Origin: Mallotus nudiflorus
Lineage: Eukaryota; Streptophyta; Magnoliopsida; Malpighiales; Euphorbiaceae
Direction: 5' to 3'
DNA: 64,000 bases
Assembly: GCA_947683625.1 (NCBI GenBank)
Contig: CANTUR010000239.1
Coordinates: forward strand, 7,111,001 to 7,175,000
The translations under genes and the position numbers were made by a program. Shown in pieces: positions 36,201 through 48,029 of this stretch (its first letter is position 1; each line of letters starts with the position of its first letter). The notes beneath the pieces were generated by a model. It worked only from the letters and a program-made list of their open reading frames with translations. It was not told the DNA's origin and did no database searches.

Positions 36201-37150
36201 ATAATAATGGTTTTTCCAATTACTGTTGACAATTAAAATTCTCTTAATGTCTCCTCTATGGTAGATTCGATAAAAATACTGAGCTTTAAAAGGAATTCTT
36301 CTGCATAGGACTATATGAAAATGCTAAGTTAGGTGGTTGATATTACCTCCCTAATTAGCCTATAAAGGGTATGAAAGGGGGTGGAGCTGAAAATATTTCC
36401 CATTATGTGAGAAAATAAAAATTAATTAAATAAATATAAATAATTGGCCTCTTGCCAAAAATTTGCCACTAAATGGCAATAGTTTGTTCTTTGGTTTTGA
36501 AAATTGGCTTGATAGCCAAGTTTTAATTTTACAAGTTTTGATGTGTTTCTATTTACTATTGTTTTTCTAGTATGTTTTTAGTGTCTGAATAAGGTGTAGT
36601 GTTATCTTGATGAAATTTCAGTAAATAACGGCTGAAAATTTTACATTTGGTTAATGCATGACTATGGTAAATATGTGAAGTGTGACTAGTTATGCAAAAG
36701 GTTAAATTGAAAAGCAGATAGATAAATTATTGTTTGGGTATTTGAATTTTGAAAATATAGACACAGGTTGAGAAGAAATTTATGAAGGAACACTGGGTTT
36801 TCTTATGGAAGATGGAGAAATTAACAAGAAATTATTTGATTTTTCTCATTAATTTTTTGTCAAAATTTGAATTTAAATTTTTTGCTAAAGAAGAAGAATC
36901 GGGTTGAGAGTGAGAGCTGGCGAAGTACAAAGAATTTCATAAAACTTATTTTTGTTGCCTGCTGATGCAATATTAAGCTTGACTTTGGTGATATTACTAG
37001 GTGATATTTTATTTGAAAATTGGGCTATTAAGCCAAATTTCACTTTTGATTTTGCACAATCATAGAGATGAGGAGAGTTTAAGCTTCATGAATATATTGT
37101 CTTTTTTTTTTAACATGTAAATTAGCATTGCGATTGCCCAAATAATTACA
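36201..37150. other. Element C non-coding 3' region
   Basis: AT-rich, no useful ORF on either strand. It ends with the PPT of element C. Confidence 0.6.
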
Positions 37151-37162
37151 TGCAGGGAGCAA
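37151..37162 (+). promoter_or_regulatory. Element C polypurine tract
   Basis: GCAGGGAGCAA immediately before the 3' LTR start TATTTG. It supports the plus orientation and the unusual LTR start. Confidence 0.7.
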
Positions 37163-37822
37163 TATTTGTGTCATATTTGAATTTTTTTGATTGAAATACA
37201 TTTGATTTAATTAAAATTTGAAAGCCCAAAAATAATTAAAAAACCCAGTCTAAGTAGAAGAAAGTTATGGAGATGAAACAGACTTTTACATAGCAATTTG
37301 TTGCCAAAGCAAGAAGATTCTAGAAATGGTATGTTCAAACACTACTTGGGGATAAAGGTTACGTGAATTAATTCACCAGGAACAAAAGACTCTTGAGTTT
37401 CTGGAGAATAAATGGGAAAAGTAGCCTACAAGTAAAAGAAAGCCTATAAAAGTAAGGGAAAAACACATATCAAGGACACACAACAAATCATCAAAACAAC
37501 ATCTACATTAATCTACAATCATCAACAATTAATCAAAAGTCATTAGCAGTGACTGCTGTTTTCTTTTAGTTTTGACTATTGTGTTTCTTTTATTTTGTTC
37601 GTCCTTTGCTTTGTATTAAACTTAAAAAATTTAATACAAATTCTCTTTTAATTTTTCTATAGTTTTCTTATATTATTAATTTCTATTTTGTGTGAAATCC
37701 AAGTAAATTGTGGTAAAGGCACTTGGGAATCTATTTTTTGTCTGAAGAAGTCGATTTAAATTTTAAGGACTTGCTCCTCTGACACACTCACAAATCAATC
37801 AAAAAAAAAAAAATAGCCAACA
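37163..37822 (+). repeat. Element C 3' LTR
   Basis: 660 bp matching 22551-23210 from TATTTGTGTC to ATAGCCAACA, followed by the duplication ATAAC. The TATA-like CCTATAAAAG is at 37443-37452. Confidence 0.9.
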
Positions 37823-37870
37823 ATAACCAATTTATAAAATTAATAAAAATTTCAAGTTCAATGACATGAT

Positions 37871-37919
37871 GTTGTATTAAGCTTTTTTTTTTTTTTGAAC
37901 ATAGTTGTATTAAGCTTTT
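37871..37919. repeat. 16-bp direct repeat 33 bp apart
   Basis: GTTGTATTAAGCTTTT at 37871-37886 and again at 37904-37919, separated by a T run. It lies at the edge of foldback element 3 and may be an insertion or repair scar. Confidence 0.8.
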
Positions 37920-39159
37920 AAATAGAAATAAACCATCTTAACGTCCATAAACTTTTTGATTTTCTTTCAGTTGATTCTTATTAAATTTTTAACTTTAATT
38001 CAGTTCTCAAACTTTTATTTTTTTTACATCTTTAATTTAACGTATGTTAAATTTGTATAAAATTTCCGTCAAATGATTGTCATATCATATTATTTTAAAT
38101 TTGAACTTTTTGAGTTTTGTTCAATAGGTCCTCAATGAATTATTACATTTAATTGAGTCTTTGAACTTTATTTTTCTAAATTTTATATCCTTTAGTAGAC
38201 ATTTACAAAATACATATCAACAAACATTGTGTAATGCTATATGATGAAATTTATACCATGTAATGTATTTTTTATTTGTAAATTTAAATTTGAATTGAGC
38301 TTAGCTCACAAAAACTCAAATTCACCTCGAATTTAGCTTATTTTTTAATTTAATATTTTTAGCTGTTAATTTTATATTTAAATAATAAAATTTTAATTTA
38401 CTTTCAATTATTAATAATAGAAAAATTTAGACTACTAACTTCACATTTTTTATCAAAATATTCATATATCAATATCCTTTGACTTATAAATTTATTGTAT
38501 ATATGTTATATATTAATATAGTGTCATAAAATTTGAATAACATAAAGTATAACTTAAATTCAATCTTTTTCCATATTAATTTTTAAAATAAATTTATGAA
38601 ATAATTTAACTTAATTTTATTAAATTAAAAATTAACTCATTTAAATAATAAAATTAAGATAACTTTTTTAAATAAATTTATGAAATAATTTAACTTAATT
38701 TTTAAAAATTGTATTACATAAAAAACTAAATAACTAACATATATTAAATTAAAAATATTTACTAAATTCGAGTGAAACTCAAGTTTTTACAAGCCAATCT
38801 TGAGTTAAATTTAAATTTACAAATAAAAAAGATTTACATGGTATAAATTTTATTAAATAGTTGTGTTATATAATGTTTATTGAGATATATTTAATAAATT
38901 TTTACTAAAAGATGTAAAAATTAGAAAAATAAAAATTTAAAGACTCAATTAAATATGATAAAATCCTATTAAATGAAATTTAAAATTACAATATGACAAT
39001 AATTTAATAAAAAAACTATTAAAATTTAACGAAAGTCAAGTAAAAATGTCAAAATTAATAAAATTAAAGTTTGGGAACTCAAAATAAAAATTCAGTAAAA
39101 ATCAATTAAATAAAACTAAAAATATTCAGAACCTTAACATGATTTGTTCCTTTTTAAAC
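37915..39159. mobile_element. Large foldback element 3 (about 430-bp TIRs)
   Basis: The left arm (37915-38360) and right arm (38743-39159) are inverted repeats of over 400 bp. They match through blocks such as TTTATACCATGTAA, TTTATTTGTAAATTTAAATT, ACATTTAATTGAGTCTTT and CATNTTAACG/CATGTTAAGG at the ends. The AT-rich core of about 380 bp has no ORF. With arms longer than the core it folds back almost entirely. It is a non-autonomous DNA transposon of the foldback or Mutator-like type; no transposase is present. Confidence 0.75.
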
Positions 39160-39437
39160 ATAAAAAAGTTCTTCTTCCTTATATTAGTGTCGTTACCACA
39201 GCTCTTTATTTTTCACCCTCTTGAGGGAATAATAATTACAATTCAATGTGGCTGACAACTGACAAGCGAATCTCAACGTCCTATGAGTACAAAGTACATC
39301 AAAAGTCAAATAAAGGCATCGATTTCATTTTGGTTGATGTACTTGTTCTTGGAGCAAATGATATAGCATTAAGGTTTTGTTTGGATGGGTTTAAAGGATA
39401 TTACCCTTATTAAAGGGACTATTCACAGTTAATGTGG

Positions 39438-39856
39438 TTTTTTTTTTAAGTGCAAAAATAGTACTATCCAGTTTAACATTTTTTACTTTTGAATCCGTAA
39501 TTTTTTAATAACATTTTAGTAACTTATAATATTCACCGGTAGTAAATTTAGGTTAAATTTGTTAATATTATTAATTATGATGGTATATATATTAACATGG
39601 ATGCAAATATGTTAGTGTAGATAGTATAATATTGATGTAAATATCAAAAATATCAATGTAAATATTGACGTGTTGATGTAGATATCGTTGTTAAGATTCA
39701 CATCAATGTCCACAACTTCACAATTAACAACGATGTTAGTAAGTTTAGTTCAAATTTATTACTAATAAATATAACAAAATAGTTAAATATCACGAAAAAA
39801 TTACAGTTTCAAAAATAAAAAAAGCTCAAAACTACAAAATATTGTTTTTTTTTTTA
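39438..39856. mobile_element. Foldback/MITE-like element 4
   Basis: Arms of about 135 bp (39438-39575 and 39715-39856) are diverged inverted repeats: left ACTTTTGAATCCGTAATTTT against the complement of AAAATTACAGTTTCAAAAAT, and left AGTAAATTTAGGTTAAATTT against the complement of AGTTCAAATTTATTACTAAT. The core contains repeated ATATTGATGTAAATAT-like text. Non-coding. Confidence 0.6.
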
Positions 39857-41439
39857 TCCTTTATCTTTTTTAGCATAGAGGTGGGGAGAGGGGATTTGTA
39901 CTCCATATCTTACAAATGTCATGTCCCGTGACAGAATAGAAAATCATCTTTTTCTAAACGGAGCTGGGCACAGTTAGTGAAAAAGAAAATTTTAATTATT
40001 TTTTATTAATTTTAAAAATTTTAATTAATTGATAATGTAATTATTAATTTTAGTTTTTTTTTTTAATTTCAATTGAGAGCATCATAACTTGCAAGGCGAG
40101 GGATATTTTCAAAAATTTGTGCAAATTGCACAACTTAATTTTATTTCATCTTTTTAGCTAATTAAATTCATAAATACATACGGGAAAGAAATATCAATTT
40201 TTTGAATAAAGCGTTGAATTTTAAATTGCAAAACTAATAATGATAGGTGAGGAAACCACTCAAATTGATAGTGAGTAAAGCTGCGTAATGGAAACTATGT
40301 ACTGAAAATAAGTAAATTTGTGCAAGTAAATTATGTAGCAATGTAAAAGAAAAAGAACTATAAATAGTAACAAATCATCATCATCCCAAGACTTATGTGT
40401 ACATGTCTACGTATAGGCATAAGTTTTATGCGCCATGTAAACCAATATCGTCACAATTTGGGAAAACATTTTTTTGTCTTCTATATTTATGGGCGTATTA
40501 GGAAACTAAAAGGATAATAAGTGCAAAATAAAAAAAAAAATATCATTTTTCCGCTATACAGTACAATCTGCGATAAATATCACCATCAATAAGGATTAAT
40601 TTGCCCCTTAAACTTTTCACTCATAAACAAATAAATCACTTGGGACTTTTTAGAGTTAATTTAGTCACCGAACTCTCCAATAAAAGTAAATTACCCCTAA
40701 ATAATAATACAATCAGCTCCTTATTTTTGACAAATAGATAAAAGGCCCTTAACAAATTATAAATAAGTTTATAATATTTTAAATAATTAACAAATAAGTC
40801 CTTATTTTAGTAAAAGCATTTTTTATTAAAAAAATTAATTTTAGAATTATATTTAATTCACTTATAACTTGTGAAATTTAAAAATCTGATAATATATTAT
40901 ATAAATATAAATTTACCTACTCATTAGTATTGAAATATAAAATTTTTATTTATATATAAAAAAAATTTATTTTTTAAAAATATATTTAATATTCAAATTT
41001 ATTTATAATTTTAATAATAATGATTTCCTATTAACCTATGATTGATTATAGCTACAATATTTTTATATAATATTAGATTTAGAGTTGAGAACAATATTTG
41101 CTATAAAAGTATTGAAAAATATTATATAATTATTTAAATAAAATTAACTATATTAAGTTTATAATATTAAATTTTTATATAAATAAATAAAATTTTTAAT
41201 ATAATAATAATAGTATCAAAGACGACATTAAATAATTAATTTACTATCATGAGTTTAAAAAATTTTATATTCACACACGAAATATATGAAAATTTTATTT
41301 TTAAAAAATTTTATATTCACACGTAAAAATCTTATATTTTCTAGTATATATATATATATATGTCACAAATTTAATTGTAACACATTTTTCTTTGTACAAT
41401 ACTAGTTTAAATCATGGGTTGGGCCAACCTTTTCATTAA
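39857..41439. other. AT-rich intergenic DNA
   Basis: No gene. A repeated AAAAAATTTTATATTCACAC occurs near 41256 and 41309. The 40590-40800 text (TTTGCCCCTTAAACTTTT and similar) resembles the ends of non-autonomous DNA transposons, but no partner arm was found. Confidence 0.5.
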
Positions 41440-43000
41440 GCCTGACTCTTTAAATACTTTTTTTGGGGGAAAATTATATTGTACACTGTATTTGACCGTG
41501 CTTTTTTGTTTTTCTTTTCATTTTTATGGTTTTTTCTTATTCTGGTTCAAAAGTGAATAAAAAAGCAACAAACCCGTACAAGATAGTTATTTCCTTTCAA
41601 TTTTTTTTTCACTTTTTTCAAAACTAAATCTCTCTTAAAAGAACCGGAGAAGAAGCATATACATGAACCTTAAACTAAACTAAAAAGCACCAAACACCGT
41701 TAATAATGGAAAAAAAATTGAGACATTGGGATGATAAAGGCGACAACAACGACAATGATTTTCTTTCAGAAAACAAATTGGAAACAAAAAAAATGATGAT
41801 GCTAAAGAAGAAAACAGAGCAAAAAAATTTTTAATTATAGATGATGAGTTTCAAAAGAAGAAGAAGATGGTGAGTTTAGTTGTTTTATAGGCGTTTTGTC
41901 AAAACAAATATGAAAACAACTATAAAAGCCATTAAAAAAATAAACTTATAAAACTAAACAAGAACAAAAAAAATAATTGCCAAAATAACCATGAAAACAA
42001 CAAGAAAAATCATTTCAAAAAAGCTTATAAACCTAAAAAAGAACCAACCAAAAAATAAATAAAAACAATTGCCAACACAACCAGAAAAACAACCTCCAAA
42101 ACAACCATGAACTAAAAACAACTATGAACAAAAAACAACTTGAAAAAAATAAAAAATAACAATTAAAAAATAATGGCCAAAACAACAAAAACCAACCTTA
42201 TAAAACTAAAATATAAAAGCAATTGTCAAAAAAAAAAAAAAAACCGCTAAAACAACTAGAAAAACAATCAAAAATTAGAAAAACACACTCTTATCAATCC
42301 AAACTAATCAAACCAGATCCATTACAACACTCAAATTTCAACGTCTAAAATAATTATAAAATTTAAGTTTTTAGCTATGAAAACTCTTGATTTAAAAAAA
42401 AAAAAGTAAAAATCCAAATGACCATTTTACTTTGAAAGTCACCCTCTTTCTCTCTGCTCGTTTTATTGTTAAGATTTTTGTTGGCTATTGGAGGGAAAAT
42501 ATTGAGAGAAGTAAAAGTTAGATCAATAAATCAAAAAAGGTCATATATAAGAATATTTGAAGATAAAATTCCTGGTTGTTTAGTTTTATTTTGGAGATTG
42601 TGTTGATGATATCATGTAAGAGTAGAGAACTAAAAGAGAGGAAAAGAAAAAAAAATGCAGTGAAAGAAAAATGAGGGAAAAAAAGAAGAAAAAGACTGTA
42701 ATAGATAATGAAAATAAAGAAAAAAAATTATAGAGGAAGAAAAACAACACTGTAATAAAGAATAAAAAGAGAAAAAGAAAAAAATTGCGGAGAAAAGAAA
42801 AGAGAGAAAAGAAAAAGAAGGAAGAAGGAATTTTTACATCCGTGTTTTGATATTTTTATAAAATTGTTTGAGTCAAAAATATTTTCCTTTTTTTTTATAC
42901 ATTTCTGAAAAAAATCTCTCTTTTTTTTTAATTTCCAAAAGTACAGTCAGCAAAACGAACATTTATGTATATTTTGTTGTTGCGTGTGTTTTGTGAAATT
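41440..43000. other. Strand-asymmetric low-complexity DNA
   Basis: 41880-42270 is A/C-rich (AAAACAACC-type units). 42600-42835 is almost pure purine (GAAAAGAAAAA-type). No frame on either strand is coding. The purine tract could form unusual DNA structure. Confidence 0.6.
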
Positions 43001-43234
43001 GGGTAAAATGGGCCTTGAAAAATAAGAAAGTTATCAGACCCAAGCCTGCCAAAATGAGCATTTGAATGTAAATAAAATCGACATATGTTTAAAAAAAAAT
43101 TCTAAACCTGAAAATTTAGCGTTAGTACAGTATAACCAATCTTTATGTAAAACTACAAAGCAAATCTCCAATTTTTAAGATAATTAAGCAACAAGATGGA
43201 AATTAATTTAGTGTCAATTTCACATCTGAATTAT

Positions 43235-43486
43235 TTATGAGCATACGTTGAGTTGGGTATCTAAAATTTTAAGGTTAGCAGTGAGTTTTTGCGATACTGA
43301 GGCCAAATTACTAGAAAAATATTGAAGGTAGGCACAGGAAATTGGCATGCAGTTATCATATGGGCTTGCAATCCAACATTTACCATCTTGAAAATGAAGT
43401 GAAATGGAAGATTTAGAAGATGGGTTTATATAGCGAGGAGGTGAGTCCATATCTTCATGCATTATATATGTTTTTGTTATATTCAA
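43235..43486 (-). CDS. Orphan small ORF, function unknown
   Basis: An 83-codon minus-strand ORF, MNITKTYIMHEDMDSPPRYI at its start. Unlike nearby frames it has a mixed, protein-like composition (six Cys, scattered Trp, Pro and Asp; for example FQDGKCWIASPYDNCMPISC) instead of Lys/Asn/Ile runs. I recognise no family. It may be a gene fragment captured in intergenic DNA, or chance. No neighbour or regulatory signal supports expression. Confidence 0.2.
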   Translation of the reverse strand: MNITKTYIMHEDMDSPPRYINPSSKSSISLHFQDGKCWIASPYDNCMPISCAYLQYFSSNLASVSQKLTANLKILDTQLNVCS

Positions 43487-43875
43487 TTTTTTTTTTTCAA
43501 AGAAAAATATTGAGAGACAAAATAAAAATAAGTTTTTAAATTTTAACTAAACTATATAAGTAGTTATACGACAACTAAATTGCTAAATAATTGAATGAGG
43601 TTGTTTGGCTAATTGCAGTGATAACACTCTTCCAACATTAAATGTGATGTTAATAATCTTTTTTTCTTTTTTTCTAAAATATTTTGATTTTTGATTACTT
43701 TCGACAATTTTTTATGGGTGTAGATTTGTGCACTATACTAGTTGATTTTTGCACTTCTCTTTTAATTTTTTGTATAGCAAATTACATAATTATCCTTTAA
43801 TTAAAATTTTAATTTTTTATGAATTACAATTTCTAAATCATCCTTTTTTAATATTTTACTTTAATAGGGGACACT

Positions 43876-44557
43876 TTAGTTATGATAGGCTACAACATTA
43901 TTTTATTTTTATTCTTTTTATTTTGCAACTATTTATATTTTTGAACAAAATTTTACCATTATACATATATTTTTTTTATTCGCATCACTCCCTCTGTTGC
44001 TGCTCTCTTTTTTTTTTCTTAAACCTTTTTTTCATTGAATTTTAGATAAAGCTATTAGACTTGGAATCAACAAAATATCATATGCAAGTTGTATTTATAT
44101 CAGCTTTGGAGATGGTCTATTATTGGATGGAATGAAAAAACATAAATAGCAGTGAGTTTATACATTATATTCAAACATGTATAAACATCAAGCAAAAAAG
44201 AGCTATAAAGATTGAATTGAGTTTACATCTCCTGAATTAGGGGAAGTTAAACGAAGAGCAAGATGAGTAAGTGTGATCTAAAAGTAATAAGCAAGATAAA
44301 CAATAATTTCTTGATAAGTAGCAGCTATCTATACACTAATAAATTAAAATTAACCCAAGAAACAGTCAAAAAAAGAATAACATCCTAGTTTCTATTAGAG
44401 AAACAAAAAAAGGTTCAAGAAAAAAAAAAGCAGCAACAGAGGGAGTAATGAGAACAAAAGGAATTAAATATGAGAGTAAAATTTTGTTCAAAAATGTGAA
44501 AAGCTGCAAACAAAAAAGAATAGAGATAAAACAATGTTGTAGCCTACAATAATTGTA
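43876..44557. mobile_element. Foldback/MITE-like element 5
   Basis: Inverted arms of about 170 bp (43876-44045 and 44375-44557). Left TAGGCTACAACATTATTTTA pairs with right TAAAACAATGTTGTAGCCTA, left TTTTTGAACAAAATTTTACC with the complement of AGTAAAATTTTGTTCAAAAA, and left CACTCCCTCTGTTGCTGCT with AGCAGCAACAGAGGGAGT. The core is non-coding. The ORFs in the arms are mirror images of each other and not genes. Confidence 0.75.
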
Positions 44558-44957
44558 ATGATTCAAATTTGTATGGTTATTAATATTATTTTTATTATTA
44601 TTAATATTATAATTCTAGTTCTTATTATTATTTTATTGTTATTATTATTATTATTATCTTTATTATTCTATATAGATATATATTATTAATTATCATTATC
44701 ATTATTATTATTAATTTATAAAGAGAAAACCGTTGGTTAATGGACATGTGGGTGTCCATCATTTTAAAAAAGTAGAAATGTGGCCTGCCGCATGAGAAAA
44801 AGGAGCAGTGGAGAGTTTGAGTTTTGGGTTGTTTGAGATTTTAAGTGTGTCCAATTAATTATTAGAAATGTTTTAGGATAATTTTTTTGGTTGGATGCTG
44901 TGTTTTCAGGTGAGAATTCGGTGGGTTCTACATGAACTTAGGTGAATGAATAATATT
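44558..44957. other. Unassigned flank with (TTA)n run
   Basis: A (TTA/TAT)n-rich stretch at 44575-44720, then non-coding text up to the Tat1 LTR. TGTAATGATTC at 44554 looks like the start of the Tekay-type LTRs of this window, so this may be a truncated LTR; evidence is weak. Confidence 0.35.
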
Positions 44958-45804
44958 TGTAGGTGTTGAGGATAAGTGCGCGCTCAAGTGTTGGTGATCA
45001 CAGTGCTGTGTTAGTTAAGGACCCACCAAAAAATATAAAAATGGGTTTGTGATCCAAAATGGAAATTAAGTCACCACTCAAATAAAAATTGGGATACACT
45101 ATATAACAATTAGATTTTACAGAGATTGAGTTTGAAAACTGGATATGGGCTTTTAGAATGCCCGTCCACCCAACCTTGCAGTTAGTCTTTATATGTGTTT
45201 CGTATTTTATTATCTTTGATTATTAATTTATTTCCTTGTTTTAACATGGATTGCAATTGTTTTCAATTTTATATTTTAGTTCAAGTTTGCACATTAGTCC
45301 CATTTTATGCTTATAGCCCAACATACAATATAAATAAAATAAATAATAAAAAATTTACAACCATACATTTCAAATAAATAAGGGAAATGGATTAAGGATT
45401 ATAATGCTTTGTACAAGAAGTAGAATAAACAGAAAATAAACCATACATAAATAAAAAATAAACCAAAAGCAAATTAATTAATTACACAAATAAAACCTCT
45501 CAAGAACTAATTAATGAAATAATTATTTGATAATTAAAAATTACCAAATAATCCTTGCAACAAATACAAGTTAATCTCATCTCGCAAGATGACAACATTA
45601 TTCACAAAATAATATTCATAGAAAATAGAAATAATATTACAAAATAGTCTCATAAATAACACAATAATCATCATTCAATAACAATATTAAATTACATTGT
45701 AACAATGCATAAACTCAACATATATAACAAGAAAAACACAAAAATATGCAAAAAAATATCAAATAAACATTAAAAACCAAAGCATAATGGTGCAAGATTT
45801 TGAC

Positions 45805-45873
45805 GAAGAGGCGTTGTCTCCTGACTAAGAGGCAATCTTAAATCACCTCAACACGAAGGGGCGACGCCTCTTC
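45805..45873. repeat. GAGGC-type palindrome cluster (Tat1 LTR, left)
   Basis: Three GAGGC...CTC units: GAGGCGTTGTCTCC, GAGGCAATC...CACCTC and GGGGCGACGCCTC. Same family as the arrays at 46586, 48248 and 50439. Confidence 0.75.
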
Positions 45874-46585
45874 TCTTCAACAAAGATAGAGACAGAGACA
45901 AAATACATTTCTTAAACTCTAACAAACGTAAATATTCATGCAAATAAATGAAAACAAATACAAATATACTAAGATCAACAATCAATACTCAGTATTTCAT
46001 GCAATTATACCTCACATATGACCTTATTCACATAATAAACTCAAGAGACAAGCAAAAAGGTAATGAAATAAAACTTTTAATAGAATAAAAGACTCAAAGC
46101 TTAAATACAAGAGGTTCTCACTAGTTAGGATGAGCTTGACGCTCCTAACTAAGCCCTTATAGCTTGATTGATTAACTTGAATGCTTGAGATGCAAAGAAA
46201 CCTTCATTCTTTTTAAGAAATGAGGTCTTTTTGGTTTAAGAGTCCCTTTCTTTCTTCCTCTTCTTCCTCTTTTTTCTTTTCTTCTCTCTTTTTTTCTCTT
46301 TCTTTTTAGCTCCAAGAATGTTCTCTCCAAAGTCCCTCCACATCCAAAATCCAAATAGTCCTATTTTTCTCTTTTTTTCTTTTCCTTTTAAGCCTATCCC
46401 CTTCTTTTCTTTCTTAATTCCCCACCAAAACCACCTTCACCTTCTCCTCACCATTTCCAATGCCCCCTCTCTACTTTTTCTTTTTTTTTCTTTTCTTTGG
46501 AGTTAAAAAATGCCTCAAGTTAGGGGCAGGTCAGCCCCAACTGCTGCCATTAATGACATTTAATGTAGTAGTTATTGGTGGGCGT

Positions 46586-46672
46586 GAAGAGGCACTACCT
46601 CTTTGATGAGGCGTCGCCTCATCGATGGCCTAAGTGAAGAGGCGATGCCTTTTCGTTAAGGTGATTGCCTTT
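46586..46672. repeat. GAGGC-type palindrome cluster (Tat1 LTR, right)
   Basis: Units GAGGCACTACCTC (46589), GAGGCGTCGCCTC (46608), GAGGCGATGCCTT (46639) and AAGGTGATTGCCTT (46658); starts are 19-31 bp apart. Confidence 0.82.
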
Positions 46673-46908
46673 TTACCCGGACCAGGTCTGGGCCTGGTGG
46701 GCTGAAAGGCAATGGGCCTGGGCTTTAGCTTGTTGTTTAGGTTAAGTTTAATGTTTTGAGCTTGGGTTTGGTATTTTAGACTTAGAGGCTTAGTGTTTGG
46801 GCTTATGAGTCCATTTTTGAGAGGTTTCAAGCTTTGATTTCATTTCAAACTTATACTTTTTCATCATTAGGCTTTTGTTGTGGGCCAATCAAATTAAAGG
46901 TGTCTACA

Positions 46909-46926
46909 GTTTACCCCCTTGATTTT
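46909..46926 (-). promoter_or_regulatory. Tat1 polypurine tract
   Basis: The minus strand reads AAGGGGGTAAAC directly before the LTR start TGTAGACACC. This fixes the element's orientation as minus. Confidence 0.82.
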
Positions 46927-47075
46927 TCAAAAAATCAAATTTTCTTAAAATAATTTTTTAAAAAAGCAACATAAACATAAAATAGAAAAGGATAAGAATG
47001 ACGTACCTGAACTTCGAGTTTCACTCGGGTCGTTAGTCTTGGGAATTCAAACCCAAAAGGCCAAACTTTAGTTTT

Positions 47076-47427
47076 GAAACATGACCATGATCCTCGGGTT
47101 TTACTGTCTTGATCAATCACTCATTATAAATTTACTGTGAATCTCGAGCATGACCCAATCTTCACTCAATAGAAAGAGATGAAACGTAACCATGTTCCTC
47201 AAGCATGGCTCGATCAGTCACTCATTCTAAATTTATAATGAATTGCGAGCATGGCTCGATAAGTTACTCATTATAGATTTTTCGTGAATCTTGAGCATGA
47301 CCCAATCTTCACTTAGTAGAAAAAGATGAAACGTAACTGTGTTACTTGAGCATGACCTGATTAGTTACTCATTATAGTTTATCGTGAATCCCAAGTATAG
47401 CCCAATCTTCAATCAATAAAGGAGAAT
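47076..47427. repeat. Irregular tandem repeats (about 105-150 bp units)
   Basis: GAAACATGACCATG (47076), GAAACGTAACCATG (47182) and GAAACGTAACTGTG (47329) each start a unit with CTCATTATAAATTT, CGTGAATC and GCATGACCCAATCTTCAC blocks. Part of the variable region between PPT and antisense gene. Confidence 0.75.
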
Positions 47428-47428
47428 G

Positions 47429-47772
47429 CACTTCAGGGATTAAAATATGACTAGATGCTTCTTCTTTGACGCACTTCGAGGATTCAAACCCAACTAGACA
47501 CTTCTTATTTTGCACACTTCGGGGATTCAAACCCGATCAAACACTTTTTCTTTTACGCACTTTAGGGATTCAAACATGACTAGATACTTCTTCTTTTGCA
47601 CACTTCAGGGATTCAAATTCCACTAGATGCTTCTTCTTTCATGCACTTTAGGGATTCAAAACCAACTAGATGCTTCTTCTTTTGTTCACTTCGGGGGTTC
47701 AAACCTAACCAAATGATTCTTCTTTCATGCACTTTAGGGATTTAAACCTGACCAGACGCTTATTCTTTACTG
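47429..47772. repeat. 43-bp tandem repeat, eight copies
   Basis: CACTT(C/T)..GGGATTCAAA blocks start at 47429, 47472, 47515, 47558, 47601, 47644, 47687 and 47730, a spacing of exactly 43 bp each time. Each unit ends with a CTAGATGCTTCTTCTTT-like part. Substitutions occur but no indels, so the array is still in register. It lies next to the 3' LTR, where Tat/Ogre elements are known to carry satellite-like repeats. Confidence 0.95.
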
Positions 47773-48029
47773 ATGCTTTAATTAGTATATTTTCAATTTT
47801 CAAACATCAATTTCAGGGTACACTAGAGCAGTAAAGTAAAAATTTTCCTTTCTTTGGAAAAAACTTTTAATGGGCTATGGGCCAACTCCTGTTCTTTTTC
47901 ATTAAATGGGCTTCACCCTCAATCTTTTCTTTTTTTTTAGTCTTTCCCTTTTCCCTCAACATTTAAATTCTCCATTTCTGTTTCAAAGGTCACTTTCTAT
48001 GGTGCATCCTTTATAGAGTTTCGGGCTCA

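Larger units (their letters stand above)
22551..37822 (+). mobile_element. Non-autonomous LTR element 'C', interrupted
   Basis: Two 660-bp LTRs (22551-23210 and 37163-37822) flanked by the 5-bp duplication ATAAC (22546-22550 and 37823-37827). The LTRs start TATTT and end CCAACA, so the termini are TA...CA rather than TG...CA in both copies. Orientation is set by a purine-rich PPT before the right LTR. Without element B the internal region is about 2.46 kb. It has no recognisable RT, integrase or protease, only a decayed open frame of unknown kind. It fits a non-autonomous (LARD/TRIM-like) element that needs enzymes from elsewhere. Confidence 0.88.
44958..46908 (-). repeat. Tat1 3' LTR
   Basis: 1951 bp, plus-strand start TGTAGGTGTTGAGG and end GTGTCTACA. 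It is distantly related to the Tat2 LTR: both have GCGCGC near the left end and GTCRCCAC followed by an AATTGGGA block. Two palindrome clusters lie inside it (45805-45873 and 46586-46672). Confidence 0.82.

Noticed and set aside
46172..46506. ORFs on both strands rich in Lys/Arg or Phe/Ser
   Set aside because: They come from a pyrimidine-rich tract (TTCTTCCTCTT) in the Tat1 LTR.
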